From DAOTTI01 sp034437795 (lineage in GTDB: Bacteria; Chloroflexota; UBA11872; UBA12225), in assembly GCA_034437795.1 (NCBI GenBank), contig DAOTTI010000006.1:1-54445 (forward strand): a stretch of 54,445 nucleotides of DNA, written 5' to 3'. A program made the position numbers and the translations under genes. Shown here piece by piece: positions 1 to 9,871 of this stretch. Position 1 is the first letter of the stretch, and every line of letters starts with the position of its first letter. The notes under the pieces were generated by a model, which ran no database searches, was not told the DNA's origin, and saw only the letters and a list, made by a program, of their open reading frames with translations.

Positions 1-482
1 ACCACCAGGCGCAGGTTGGAGAGCACGAACTGCTGCATCGCCGCCTGGTCGCCCTGCTCGATGCGCTTGGCCAGCTCCACCTCCTGCTCTGCCGTGAGCA
101 GCGGGATGTCATGGATGTCCTTCAGGTACTGCCAGACTGCGTCCGCGTGCAGGGGCTCGCCCTCCGCCTCGAGCTTCTCCAGCTCCTTGTCCAGCTGGAG
201 GTCGTCCAGCCCCTGCTGCAGGTCGGCCTCGCTCGACACGACCTCGACGCCGGCGTCCAGGAAGGCGCGGTGGAGCGCCTCGATCTCCGCCTCGTCCGGG
301 GGCTCGACCTGATCGGCGAAGAGGTTCTCAATGTCCTCCTCCAGCACATAGCCCCGTTCCTTGCCGCGTTCCAGCACCTCCTCCAGGCCGGGGATCCCAG
401 GGAGCTCCGGCGCCGCCGGGCGGGGCTGGTACTGCCGCTTGCCGCGGGCGGCGCCGGCCGTGCCTCTATCTCGATTGCTCAT
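1..482 (-). CDS. rpoD: RNA polymerase primary sigma factor RpoD/SigA, N-terminal part (runs off left edge)
   Basis: Reading the minus strand from the ATG at 482-480 gives about 160 codons without a stop, continuing past the window edge. Residues about 25-80 (PGLEEVLERGKERGYVLEED and following) look like sigma-70 region 1.1. Residues about 125-160 (DAVWQYLKDIHDIPLLTAEQ, then VELAKRIEQGD and SNLRLVV) match region 1.2 and the start of region 2.1 of primary sigma factors. The protein directs core RNA polymerase to housekeeping promoters. Region 1.1 argues for a primary sigma rather than an alternative one. Regions 2.2-4 lie outside the window, so completeness cannot be judged. Confidence 0.93.
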   Translation of the reverse strand, partial: MSNRDRGTAGAARGKRQYQPRPAAPELPGIPGLEEVLERGKERGYVLEEDIENLFADQVEPPDEAEIEALHRAFLDAGVEVVSSEADLQQGLDDLQLDKELEKLEAEGEPLHADAVWQYLKDIHDIPLLTAEQEVELAKRIEQGDQAAMQQFVLSNLRLV

Positions 483-885
483 CGTCGTGTCGTTCCCTAC
501 GTAAGACGCGCGAACCGCGCCTGGCGGATAGCGGAAAGGTCCGCAGCTCCCACCGGCAGCCGCACCGAGACCGGCGTGCGCCCCCTCCAGCGTCTCTTTT
601 CCTGCTATAACGCAGCGGAGCCGCCGCTGGAACGCCCCCGTGCGCCTTGGCCCCGACGGCCTGCGTCGCGGGCAGCCTGCCACTCCATTGTAGGTGCTCC
701 GTCCAGTCTGCTGCAGGCCCCGCATGCGCCCGCCCTGACGACGCGAGCAGCCCTCACCCCCTGGCCCCCTCTCCCGCACGCGGGAGAGGGGGAACAGACC
801 TCACCCCACATCCCCGTATCTCCGCGTCCCCGCGTTGGCGCGGGTGGCGGCGGGATCGCACGAGCGGGGCGTACAATTGCCTCGG
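483..885. repeat. Intergenic region with a palindromic repeat element
   Basis: This is the space between rpoD and the cysteine-rich gene, and it should hold the rpoD promoter. At 765-792 there is a perfect 13-bp inverted repeat (CCCCCTCTCCCGC, two-base loop, then its complement), flanked by the CCCTCACC motif common to the dispersed element described elsewhere. At about 815-850 is a second dispersed GC-rich motif (CTCCGCGTCCCCGCG). No credible gene was seen. Confidence 0.6.
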
Positions 886-1812
886 ATGGTCTTGCTCCGC
901 GCTCGCGCCCCGCGTCCGCTCCCGTCCCCGCACGGCGAGGAGATCCTGGCTGACTACGTCGCGGCCGAAGACGCCCTGCGCGCGTTCACCGATCGCAACT
1001 TCGGCCGGATGTGCGCCATCTGCGCCCGCTGGACGCTCTTCGCGGCTCGCGTCAACGAGCAGTGCGCGTCCGGCGAGCCCGCCGGCGAGGTCGGGGCGGG
1101 CGCTGAGGGCGCCCCTGCCGGCTCATCAGCGGGCGGGCGCGTGCGCTGGCGCCTGCAGTCCTGGGTGACCAATTGTTGCAACGCGAACCACGCCATCGAG
1201 TCCATGTCGGAAGCGTCGCTGGCGGGGATCGTCGCCTCGCGCGAGGAGGGCCGGCAGTGGTGGCTCAAGGTCAAGCAGAGCGCTGGCGCGCCCTGCGCCG
1301 CTTTGACCGACCAGGGTTGCGCCCTCAAGCGCGGGCGCCCCGAGCTGTGCAACCGGTACTTCTGTGAGGCCGTGCGCGACTACCTCTGGGCGCTGGGCGG
1401 GGAGCAGGACGGGCCGCGGCTGGCCGCCCGCCTGGATGAGCTCCAGCGGCGCTGGGCCAGGCTCTATGCCACCTATCAGCAGGTGGTGCTCGGCCTGCCG
1501 GCCCGTGTCCTGGCCTCCCAGCCGGCCCCGCACGGTGAGATGGGGAGCGCCAGGACGCTCCCGCGCATCGCCGTCCGCGCGCGGCAGCGCCTACGTCGCG
1601 AAGCCGGCTGGGACGAGTTCTTTTGCTTTCTGGCCGCCTTCGATCGCGAGCTGGCCAGGTTTGCCCGGCCGGTCAGTGTGGACGAGATGACGCGCCGCTT
1701 CTTCAAAGTGAACGGCGATCGCTCGCTGTACGAGCCGTTCTTTGCCCGCGAGCTCGCCGCCATCGGCGGGCAGATCCGCCAGCCTGAAACCGCGCCGGAG
1801 GCTCGCACGTGA
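886..1812 (+). CDS. Cysteine-rich YkgJ-like (zinc/iron-chelating type) protein
   Basis: A 308-residue protein if the ATG at 886 is used; an in-frame ATG at 835 would add 17 residues encoded by repeat DNA and seems less likely. Cysteines occur as MCAICARW near the N terminus, then CCNANH, then a cluster with the order C-x7-C-x9-C-x4-C ending in CALKRGRPELCNRYFC. The G-C-x-L-x(3-5)-RP-x2-C-x3-[YF]-C pattern resembles the YkgJ family (putative metal- or cluster-binding proteins of unknown substrate). The C-terminal half is helical and charged and is not recognised. No good ribosome binding site is visible. Function is not assigned beyond probable metal binding. Confidence 0.6.
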   Translation: MVLLRARAPRPLPSPHGEEILADYVAAEDALRAFTDRNFGRMCAICARWTLFAARVNEQCASGEPAGEVGAGAEGAPAGSSAGGRVRWRLQSWVTNCCNANHAIESMSEASLAGIVASREEGRQWWLKVKQSAGAPCAALTDQGCALKRGRPELCNRYFCEAVRDYLWALGGEQDGPRLAARLDELQRRWARLYATYQQVVLGLPARVLASQPAPHGEMGSARTLPRIAVRARQRLRREAGWDEFFCFLAAFDRELARFARPVSVDEMTRRFFKVNGDRSLYEPFFARELAAIGGQIRQPETAPEART

Positions 1813-2054
1813 GATGGTCGTCGGGTGCCTGAATGTCAGGCGCCAGGACAGGACACGCCTCATGGCCGCATGACCTTCCGCCGAATACAGTGATGCATGC
1901 ATCCTGATCGATGGGACACGGCGTCCCCGCTGCGCGGGCTCCGGCGGCGGGCCGGCGCCGCGTCCCCGGAGGAGCGCTTGGCATGGCTCCGCTGCGGCTC
2001 GCATTGCGACGGCTGCGTTACCGCCGGTGACGGCATCCTGAGGGAGTGACCCGC
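1813..2054. other. Intergenic region, promoter side of the first two-component system
   Basis: About 240 bp without a credible ORF. AGGGAG at 2041-2046 is placed eight bases before the GTG at 2055 and supports that start for the following kinase. Nothing else recognised. Confidence 0.4.
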
Positions 2055-4360
2055 GTGGCTCCAATGCGGCCCGGCCTGCGCCTCTCGTTGCTCCTACTGG
2101 TCAGCCTGATCGGCGCCGGTGGCCTGGCGCTTATCGTCGGCCTGGCTCTGGGCGCGGCTGAGCAGGATGCCGTGGATGCGGCCCGCGCGCGGGTCGATCG
2201 CGGGCTCACGTCCGTCCGGCGGATCATGGACGACCGCCTGCTGCGCCTGGCCGACCAGGCGCAGCTGCTGGCCACGCAGCCGGCCCTCGTTGAGGCCTTT
2301 CTGAACCGCGACCAGGCGGCGCTGAGCGATCTGCTGGCGCAGGCGCGTAGCCAGTTCGGCACCACTACAGCCGCCGCCGTCGTGGACGAGAAGATGCGGT
2401 CGGTCGCCGACCACCCCACCCGCGCCCCGTACGACTACTCGCAGCTCAGCATCGTGCGCGCCTTCTTCACTGCCAATCAGCCGGCTGTGATCCGCCCCCG
2501 CTACGGCATCGAAGCCCGCCCCACAGCGTCCAACCCCCTTAATGATCTGGGATTGGCGGCCGCCTATCCCATCATCTCGGCCGGACAGCACGTCGGCGCC
2601 GTGGTGCTCCTGCAGCAGTTCAACGACCCGCTGATGCAGCAGCTCGCCAACGCCACCGGCCTGCACGTGGCGGTGCTCACCGCCGACACGCTGATCGCCG
2701 GCTCAAAGGAGGTCCGCGACCTGTTCGTTGCGCCCAGGGTGCGTCCGCCCGGCCAGAAGCTCGCCCCCGTGGAGCCCCGGCACCGCATCGGCGACGTGAC
2801 GTTCATCGCCACCTCGGAGGCGCTCCGCGGCTGGCTCCCCGTGTCCTCCCTGGCCAGGCCCATACCAACCCCCGCGGGTGGCCTCCCGGGGCGCGAGCGC
2901 ACCGCGCCGGGCGGCGGCGCCCAGGGCGCGCCGGTGGTGGCCACCCTCTTCGTGGGCATGAAGGAATCGGACGCCCTGGCCGGCGTGGCCTCGCTCCGCG
3001 GGCAGCTCTTGCTGGCCGGCGCCGGCATCTGGTGCGCCGCCATCCTGGGCGCGCTCGCCCTGGCCGGCCAGCTCCGAGACCCGCTGGACCGCACCGCGGA
3101 AGCCCTGGCCGCCCTGGCCGACGGGCGCGCATCGCCGGCGCCGCCCCGCGGCCTGCTGCGCGAGACGGCCACGCTGGCCGGTGCGGCCGCCACCGCCATC
3201 CAAGCCAGTACCGAGCGCCTCCAGGCCCTGCGCGACGAGGTGCGCAAGCTCGCCGCCGTCATGGATAGCGTCACCGAGGGCATTCTGGTCCTGGACGACC
3301 GCGCGCGTCTAGTGACGATCAATGAGACGGCCGCCCGACTGCTTGGCCTGCCGGATGGCCTCCCGCCCGGCACGGAGCTGGCCGCCATGCTGACCCCCGG
3401 CCAGTGGCAGGCCCTTCAGCCGATCGTACTGCGGCGTGACCGCGTGACTAGAGAGATCAACCTGGACGAGCCTCGCCAGGCCATTGTGCGCGTGGCGGCC
3501 GTGCCCGTCCACGACGACAACGCCCGCCCGCTCGGACGCGCCATCGTCCTGCAGGATGTCACCGAGGAGCGCCTGCTGGACAACGTCAAGGCCGACTTCT
3601 TCACCGCCATGTCGCACGAGCTACGCACCCCGCTGAGCGCTATCAAAGGGGCGGCGGAGGTGCTCCTGGACGACGAACTGCCGCCGGCCCAGGAGCGCTT
3701 TGTCCAGACCATCCACCGCAACGCAGACCGGCTGAGCCGGCTGGTCACCGACCTCCTCGATCTGAGCAAGCTGGAGAGCGGCCGTATCGAACTCCGCCTG
3801 GCTCGCGTTGACCTCAACGAGATCGTGGCCGACGTCCTGGCAGCCCTCCAGCCGGTGGCCGATCGCGAGGGGCAACGCCTGCTCAACCGCACGTCGGGGG
3901 AGGCGCTGCCGCTGATCGCCGACCACGAGCGGGTGGAGCAGATCATCACCAACCTGGTCTCGAACGCCATCCAGTACACGCCGGAAGGCGGGGAGATCGC
4001 GGTCCGCACCTGGCGCGAGGGCGGCGACGTCTACCTCGCCGTCACCGATAACGGCGTCGGCATCAGTACGGTGGACCTCCAGCACCTGTTCGACAAGTTC
4101 TACCAGGGCGTCAACGCGCTCACCCACAAGCGAGGCGGCTCCGGTCTTGGTCTCACCATCGTCAAGTACCTGGCCGAACTGCACGGCGGGAGCGTCAGCG
4201 TGCAGAGCAAGCTGGGCGCCGGCAGCACCTTCACCATTCGCCTGCCGGTCTCACCGCCGGCGGACGGGCGCGCCGAGCCCCGCGCCGCCCCGCCAGCGCT
4301 GGCCCAGGCTCCCCTTGCCCTGCCGGCCGGCGACCAGGCCGACTCTGAGGAGGCGCTGAG

Positions 4361-4364
<4 letters not shown>
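2055..4364 (+). CDS. Membrane sensor histidine kinase (Cache-like sensor, PAS, HisKA, HATPase)
   Basis: About 769 residues. A first membrane segment near residues 8-30 and a second near 315-335 bracket a roughly 280-residue extracytoplasmic region that resembles a Cache-type sensor (LAAAYPIISAGQHVGAVVLL). A linker and a PAS domain (VMDSVTEGILVLDD, about 405-500) follow. The dimerisation box is AMSHELRTPLSAIKG with the phospho-acceptor histidine near 521. The ATPase domain shows the N box (NLVSNAIQYTPEGG), DNGVGIS and GGSGLGLTIVK. The GTG at 2055 is preferred over the GTG at 2046 because of the SD sequence spacing. The stop codon overlaps the start of the response regulator (ATGA), so the two are surely co-translated. 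The ligand is unknown. Confidence 0.9.
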
Positions 4365-5044
<680 letters not shown>

Positions 5045-5325
5045 GCCGCCCGCGACGACCCTCACCCAGTTCCCAGACCCCTCACGGCCGGCGATCCATT
5101 TCCCTCTCCCTCTGGGAGAGGGTTCGGGTGAGGGCCCCGCTCGTGAATTAGCTGGGCCAGGCGTTCCCTCTCCCTGTGGCAGAGGGCCAGGGGTGCTCCC
5201 GTAGCTCGGCCCGTTGCCGTTGCTTCTCTCTCCCTCCGGGGGACTGTTAGAACGAGGGCCCGCTGAAAGACTCGGAGCTTGCGCGCAGGGCGCGTTCTGC
5301 CCGGCGCCACCATCCGCCGGAAGGG
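5045..5325. repeat. Two copies of the dispersed palindromic element between convergent genes
   Basis: At about 5085-5155 lies a copy in reverse orientation (GGCCGGCGATC, then CCCTCTCCCTCTGGGAGAGG, then GTGAGGGCCCCGCTCGTGAA). A shorter degenerate copy (CCCTCTCCCTGTGGCAGAGG) is at 5165-5184. The position between converging transcription units would suit a bidirectional terminator or mRNA stabiliser, but that role is inferred. Confidence 0.7.
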
Positions 5326-6168
5326 CTATAGCCCCAGCACGCGGTGCGCGTTCCCTTCGGTGATCCGCTCGAACACGTCCGGCGACGGCGCCAGCTCCTT
5401 CAACACCGGCAGGCTCCGCGCGGCGTAGCAGACGTTACGCTGCGCGCCGCCCCAGTCGCCCGCGCCGTCGCGGCAGGGACAATCCGTCGCCCACAGCAGC
5501 TTGTCGCGGTGCCGGTCCAGAAAGGCCCGCGTGAACTCGGGGTCGCGTGTCAGGGCATTGAGCCCGGACCCCGCCGAAAGGTCGCCGTACAGGTTGGGAT
5601 ACTGCTCCAGCCAGCGGTCCGTCAGGCCCCCGCGCACCACCGGCCCCTTCGGATACGCCGTGTAGCCGGGCGCGAGCGGATCGCTCGGGGCGTCGGCGCT
5701 GATGTTGGCCCACCAGGCCTGGGCGTGGCCGATGAACACGGTGTCGGGGTGGTCCTTGAGCACCTGCTCAAAGGCGGTGAAGTTGTAGTTGTAGTTGCCG
5801 TACTCGAAGTGCAGCAGCACCGGCCAGCGCAGCTCGGCGCAGAGGCGGTAGATGGCCACCGACTGGGGCGCGTCTACCGGCAGGCGCACCTTGTGCTCGC
5901 CAAAGCCCCGCGCGCCCCGCCGGTGGCCCTGGCGTATGGCCTCCAGGGCGTCCGGCCGGTTGGGGTCCACGTGGCAGAAGAGGATCAGCCGGTCGGGATG
6001 CTGGGCCGCTGCCTGTGCCGCCTCGTCAAACGTCCAGTGCTCGGGGGGCGCGGCCGTGCCGGCGATGGGGAGCAGCACTGACCGCCGGACGCCGTGCGCG
6101 TCCTGGTGAGCCAGGACGTGCTCCAGTGTGCGCCCTACGTGCCCCAGGTGCTGGTGGAAGTCGATCAT
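5326..6168 (-). CDS. Amidohydrolase-2 family metal-dependent hydrolase
   Basis: 280 residues, the usual size for the TIM-barrel amidohydrolase-2 group (COG2159-like, which also includes decarboxylases and lactonases). The N terminus MIDFHQHLG carries the metal-binding HxH, mid-protein LHFEYGNYN and FIGHAQAWW carry further histidines, and LLWATDCPC near the C terminus carries the conserved late aspartate. The substrate cannot be told. It is transcribed divergently from an SDR dehydrogenase 117 bp away, and together with the following solute-binding protein this suggests a catabolic locus. No strong SD precedes the ATG. Confidence 0.8.
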   Translation of the reverse strand: MIDFHQHLGHVGRTLEHVLAHQDAHGVRRSVLLPIAGTAAPPEHWTFDEAAQAAAQHPDRLILFCHVDPNRPDALEAIRQGHRRGARGFGEHKVRLPVDAPQSVAIYRLCAELRWPVLLHFEYGNYNYNFTAFEQVLKDHPDTVFIGHAQAWWANISADAPSDPLAPGYTAYPKGPVVRGGLTDRWLEQYPNLYGDLSAGSGLNALTRDPEFTRAFLDRHRDKLLWATDCPCRDGAGDWGGAQRNVCYAARSLPVLKELAPSPDVFERITEGNAHRVLGL

Positions 6169-6285
6169 GGGGCCAAGTGTACTGGCGGGCGCGAACCCAC
6201 TGCACCGTGTCCGCGCCTGGCACGCCCCACGACGAGCAGCGATTGCCTACACTCACCGCCACAGTTCTGGCGAAGGGAGAGATCA

Positions 6286-7083
6286 ATGGCATCTACGGCA
6301 TCCCTGACATCGATGGCATCTATGGCATCGACGGCCGATGGCAAGCTGGCGGGCAAGGTCGCCATCGTCACTGGTGGCGGGACCGGCATCGGGCGCGCCT
6401 GCTCGCTGGCATTCGCCCGCGCAGGCGCGAAAGTGGCTGTGAACTACAGCCGCTCCCGAGAGGACGCCGAGCGAACGGCCGCCGAGTGCGCGGCCGCCGG
6501 CGGCGAGGGTGCCGCCATCCAGGCCGACGTCTCGCAGGTGGCGGAGATCAACCGCCTGGTGGCGCAGACGGTCGAGCGCTGGGGACGCGTGGACGTGCTG
6601 GTCAACAACGCCGGCGTCACGCGGTTCGCGCCGTACAACGATCTAGACGCGATGACGGAGGAGGTCTGGGACCAGATCCTCGCCGTCAACCTCAAGGCGG
6701 TCTTCTTCGCCACCCGCGCCGTGGTGCCCCACATGCGGCGCGTCGGCGGCGGGAGCATCATCAACGTCGCCTCTATTGCCGGACTGCGCCCCGTGGGGAG
6801 CTCCGTCGCCTACTGCGCCTCCAAGGCGGCGGTCATCTCGCTGACCCAGAGCCTGGCCATCGCGCTTGGCCCCGAGATCCGCGTCAACGCCATCGCCCCG
6901 GGCTTCATCGAGACCCGCTGGCACGCCGGGCGCCAGATGAACGCTGAGGCCTCTCGCCAGCAGACCCCGCTCAAGCGGAACGGCACGCCCGAGGATTGCG
7001 CCGAGGTGGCGCTCTTCTTCGCCGCGTCCGCCCACTTCGTCACCGGCGAGGTCGTCGTCGTGGACGGGGGCCGGTTCCTCTAA
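6286..7083 (+). CDS. SDR-family oxidoreductase
   Basis: 265 residues from the ATG at 6286, which is preceded by GAAGGGAGAG. The Rossmann motif is TGGGTGIG (about residues 30-37), NNAG follows in VLVNNAGVTRF, and the catalytic Ser and Tyr-x3-Lys are in NVASIAGLRP and YCASK. The C terminus GEVVVVDGG is typical of classical SDRs of the 3-oxoacyl-ACP reductase/glucose dehydrogenase type. The first 20 residues (ASTASLTSMASMASTADG) are a short repeat encoded by repeated ATGGCATC DNA and are not part of the fold. The substrate is unknown; the neighbourhood suggests sugars or polyols. Confidence 0.88.
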   Translation: MASTASLTSMASMASTADGKLAGKVAIVTGGGTGIGRACSLAFARAGAKVAVNYSRSREDAERTAAECAAAGGEGAAIQADVSQVAEINRLVAQTVERWGRVDVLVNNAGVTRFAPYNDLDAMTEEVWDQILAVNLKAVFFATRAVVPHMRRVGGGSIINVASIAGLRPVGSSVAYCASKAAVISLTQSLAIALGPEIRVNAIAPGFIETRWHAGRQMNAEASRQQTPLKRNGTPEDCAEVALFFAASAHFVTGEVVVVDGGRFL

Positions 7084-7230
7084 CCCGGATCCTTCGCGGC
7101 CGGCGACCGGTCCCCTCTCTCCGCGTCCCTGTGTCTATCACTCGTCGCGTCCGGGCCGGTACCCTTTACCGGGGGCTGGCTGAGTGAAGCTGTGCCTGAG
7201 TGGGACCGTATCTGAGCAGGAGGATGTGAA
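7084..7230. promoter_or_regulatory. Leader of the first solute-binding protein gene
   Basis: A partial repeat relic (GGCCGGCGACCGGTCCCCTC) lies at about 7099-7118. AGGAGG at 7219-7224 stands six bases before the GTG at 7231 and decides that start. No promoter could be assigned with confidence. Confidence 0.4.
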
Positions 7231-8562
7231 GTGGGTCTATCGTTTCCACGCCGCCGGATCGTCGCTGCCGCCGTGCCGGCCGTGCCGGTGATTGCGGCCG
7301 CCTGCGCCATCGGGCGCGACCGCGCAACGGGCGTGGCCGATGGGCCGGTCCAGCTCAAGCCCGGCAGCACGCTCACCTACTGGAACGACATGGGAGGCGC
7401 GTACCCGGGGGTGATGCAGCAGTGGGCCGAGCGCTTCCATCAGAAGACCGGCGTCAAGGTGGAGGCGACCGGCGGCATCGGTGACTACAACAACAAGCTC
7501 ACTGCCGCCTTCGCGTCCGGGTCGCCGCCGGACATCTACCGCTACCTCCAGGAGAACGTCCCTATCGTCGCCGCCGTGGAGCGCAACCTGCTGCTCAAGC
7601 TCGACCCCTACGTCCGGCGCGATAAGTACGACCTCTCGGACTTCCGTAAGGAGTCGCTCGAGCTCTACCGCTGGAAGGGCACCCTCTACGCGCTGCCGCG
7701 TGACTACGGCCTGCAGCTAATCTTCTATAACACGGACATCTTCGCCCGCGAGGGCATCCCGCCTATCCCCACCGACTGGAACGACCGGACCTGGACCTTC
7801 GCCCGGTTCCTGGAGGTCTGCCAGCGCCTGGCCAAGGGGAGCGAGCGCTACGCCCTCTTCGTGCCGCGGGGCAACCGCCTGTGGGCCTCGTTCATCTACA
7901 GCAACGGCGGCCAGGTGGTGAAGAAAGACCAGGATGGCCTGGCCACGGAGATCGCCATGGCCGAACGGCCAGCGACCGAAGCCCTGCAGTTCATGCAAGA
8001 CCTCATCTACAAGCACAAGGTTGCCCCCACCCCGTCGGAAGAGGCCACTCTCGGCAGCGCCCCCAGCCTGATGCAGAGCGGCAGGCTGGCGATGCAGATC
8101 ACCAACCCCGGCGGGAACATGAACTACAAGACCATCGCCGGGCTGCCCTACGACGTCGGCGTCTTCCCCCTGGGCGGGGCGTCGCGCCGCGGCGTCGGCG
8201 GGGGCGGCACCGGCTGGGGGATCGCCAGCATGACCAAGCTGCCGGAAGAGGCCTGGGCCTTCGTCTCGTTCATTACCAGCCGCGAGGCCCAACTCGACGA
8301 GGTGCGCATCGGCCAGACCACCCCTTCCCGCGTCTCCGTCGCCACCAGCCCCGAGTATCTCGCCCCGCCGCCCAAGAGCGCCCGCGTCTTCGCCGACGGC
8401 CAGGAGTACGTCGTGCGCGATCCGGTGCACAGCAAGTGGCCGGACGTGCGGCGCGACGTGATCGATGCCCTGCTAAGCGAGGAGCTGTGGAGCGGGAAGA
8501 GCCCCGCAGCCCAGGTGACGAAGCTGATCAAGGAGAAGGCGGACCCGTACTTCCGGTCATAG
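7231..8562 (+). CDS. ABC transporter substrate-binding lipoprotein, family 1 (sugar type)
   Basis: 443 residues starting at GTG with a strong SD. The signal sequence has a twin-arginine-like FPRRRIV, a hydrophobic stretch and the lipobox VIAAAC, so the mature protein should start at Cys25 and be lipid-anchored. The body matches family-1 solute-binding proteins: LTYWNDMGG, then FAREGIPPIPTDWND and WTFARFLEVCQRL, then GTGWGIASMTKLPEEAWAFV. These proteins capture oligosaccharides or related solutes and pass them to a membrane permease. No permease or ATPase gene adjoins it, so it is either an orphan or served by a transporter encoded elsewhere. Likely regulated with the flanking dehydrogenases, but no operator was seen. 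Confidence 0.92.
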   Translation: MGLSFPRRRIVAAAVPAVPVIAAACAIGRDRATGVADGPVQLKPGSTLTYWNDMGGAYPGVMQQWAERFHQKTGVKVEATGGIGDYNNKLTAAFASGSPPDIYRYLQENVPIVAAVERNLLLKLDPYVRRDKYDLSDFRKESLELYRWKGTLYALPRDYGLQLIFYNTDIFAREGIPPIPTDWNDRTWTFARFLEVCQRLAKGSERYALFVPRGNRLWASFIYSNGGQVVKKDQDGLATEIAMAERPATEALQFMQDLIYKHKVAPTPSEEATLGSAPSLMQSGRLAMQITNPGGNMNYKTIAGLPYDVGVFPLGGASRRGVGGGGTGWGIASMTKLPEEAWAFVSFITSREAQLDEVRIGQTTPSRVSVATSPEYLAPPPKSARVFADGQEYVVRDPVHSKWPDVRRDVIDALLSEELWSGKSPAAQVTKLIKEKADPYFRS

Positions 8563-8705
8563 CGCACGTAGCGCGGCCGGCGATCAGTTCCCTCTCCCAT
8601 AGGGAGTGGGCTCGGGCCGCCGGCAACGGGGTGGAGTGCCGGCGCATGCTCTCTCGCCCATAGGGAAAGAGCTAGGGTGAGGGCTCTGCCGGTGACCCAT
8701 CCGGT
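8563..8705. repeat. Two dispersed palindromic repeats between convergent genes
   Basis: One copy (GGCCGGCGATCAGTTCCC followed by TCTCCCATAGGGAG) is at about 8577-8608. Another (CTCGCCCATAGGGAAAGAG followed by CTAGGGTGAGGG) is at about 8653-8683. Both hairpins carry mismatches. Confidence 0.65.
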
Positions 8706-9536
8706 CTAGAACGGCCACGAGATCCCCTTTGCTTCAAGCTGCTCGCGCACGAACTGCACCACGCGGCCGCTGTGGCTATCCTGGAGCTGCACTGTCATGC
8801 CGCCGTCCACCACCAGGGCGTGGCCGGTGACGAACGACGCCTCGTCTGACGCCAGGTAGAGCGCGGCGTTAGCGATATCCAGGGGCGTCCCCCAGCGCCG
8901 CAGCGGATAGTCCATCTTGCGTAGCCCTGCGCGGAAGGGATCCTGCTGCCAGGCGGGGTCGTGCTTCTCGTGCACGATCAGCCCGGGGCAGATGGCGTTA
9001 ACGCGCACGTTCGACGGGCCAAAGTCCACCGCCATCTCCTTCACCAGCAGGAGCAAGGCCCCCTTCGCCGTCTCATAGGCCACGCTCCGCGCGGCCGCCA
9101 GCAGCCCGTGCACGGACGAGATGCTGATGATAGAGCCCCCGCCAACACGTTCCATGTGCGGCACAGCGTACTTCGCGCCCAGGAAGGTGGCGGTCACCAT
9201 GGCCGCCATCGCGCGGTTCCAGTCCGCCAGGTCGAGATCGAGCGCCGTGCCACCCTTGTTCCAGTAGGCGTTATTGATCAGCACGTCCAGGCGCCCGTAC
9301 TGCTCCACGGCAAACTCGACCATCCGCCTGATCTGCTCCGCCTCGGTCACGTCCGTGTGGACGAAGGCGGCGTCGCCACCCTTGTGGCGCAGCTCGTCGG
9401 TGGTCGCCTTGCCTCGCTCCTCCTGGATATCGGCTACCACTACCTTCGCCCCCTCTTCGATGAAGCGGTGGGCGATCCCGCGCCCGATCCCCTGCGCGGC
9501 GCCAGTGATCACCGCCACCTTGCCGTCCAGTCGCAT
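8706..9536 (-). CDS. SDR-family oxidoreductase
   Basis: 276 residues from the ATG at 9536, chosen because GGAGGCGAG stands just upstream and MRLDGKVAVITGAAQGIGRG is the normal SDR N terminus; a longer upstream reading is Arg-rich and not SDR-like. Motifs: TGAAQGIG for NAD(P) binding, LDVLINNAYWNKGG, catalytic Ser in ISISSVHG and Tyr-x3-Lys as YETAK. The final VTGHALVVDGG plus about 25 extra residues completes it. It lies convergent to the solute-binding gene and divergent from the ROK kinase. Substrate unknown. Confidence 0.9.
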   Translation of the reverse strand: MRLDGKVAVITGAAQGIGRGIAHRFIEEGAKVVVADIQEERGKATTDELRHKGGDAAFVHTDVTEAEQIRRMVEFAVEQYGRLDVLINNAYWNKGGTALDLDLADWNRAMAAMVTATFLGAKYAVPHMERVGGGSIISISSVHGLLAAARSVAYETAKGALLLLVKEMAVDFGPSNVRVNAICPGLIVHEKHDPAWQQDPFRAGLRKMDYPLRRWGTPLDIANAALYLASDEASFVTGHALVVDGGMTVQLQDSHSGRVVQFVREQLEAKGISWPF

Positions 9537-9871
9537 GCGTCTCGCCTCCGTATCGTTCTGCTGGTCTTTTGGTCCGGTCCCCGGCCGTCCGGCGGCCTCG
9601 AGCGTCCCGGGTCGTACATGGTACCCGCGCAGCCCGCGCCCGCAGGCACGTACCGCGCGCCACCGCCTCTTCCCGACGCGGCCGCGTTTCGTTCCCTCTC
9701 CCTCTGGCCATCCGGCAGCCGCCGCGCACCCCGGGCGACGACTTGTCACTCCCTCCTCACTCCTTGCTCCTCGTCACTCGCTACTCCCTCCACTCGTCCC
9801 GCCGCCGGCCGGGAACACTGCGTTTCCGCCTGGCCGATCCTTGCGCTGCTATACTGCGCTCCCGAGAGACC
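9537..9871. other. Divergent intergenic region between SDR and ROK genes
   Basis: About 335 bp that must hold the divergent promoters. At about 9745-9800 is a low-complexity stretch built from CACTCC/CTCGTCACTCGC units, the complement of a GAGTGGCGAGTG-type repeat also seen near 43.95 and 47.19 kb. No gene recognised. Confidence 0.5.

Noticed and set aside
111..953. A 280-codon plus-strand ORF at the left end
   Set aside because: It runs antisense to rpoD and through repeat DNA, has no start signal and low-complexity Arg/Pro/Ala composition.
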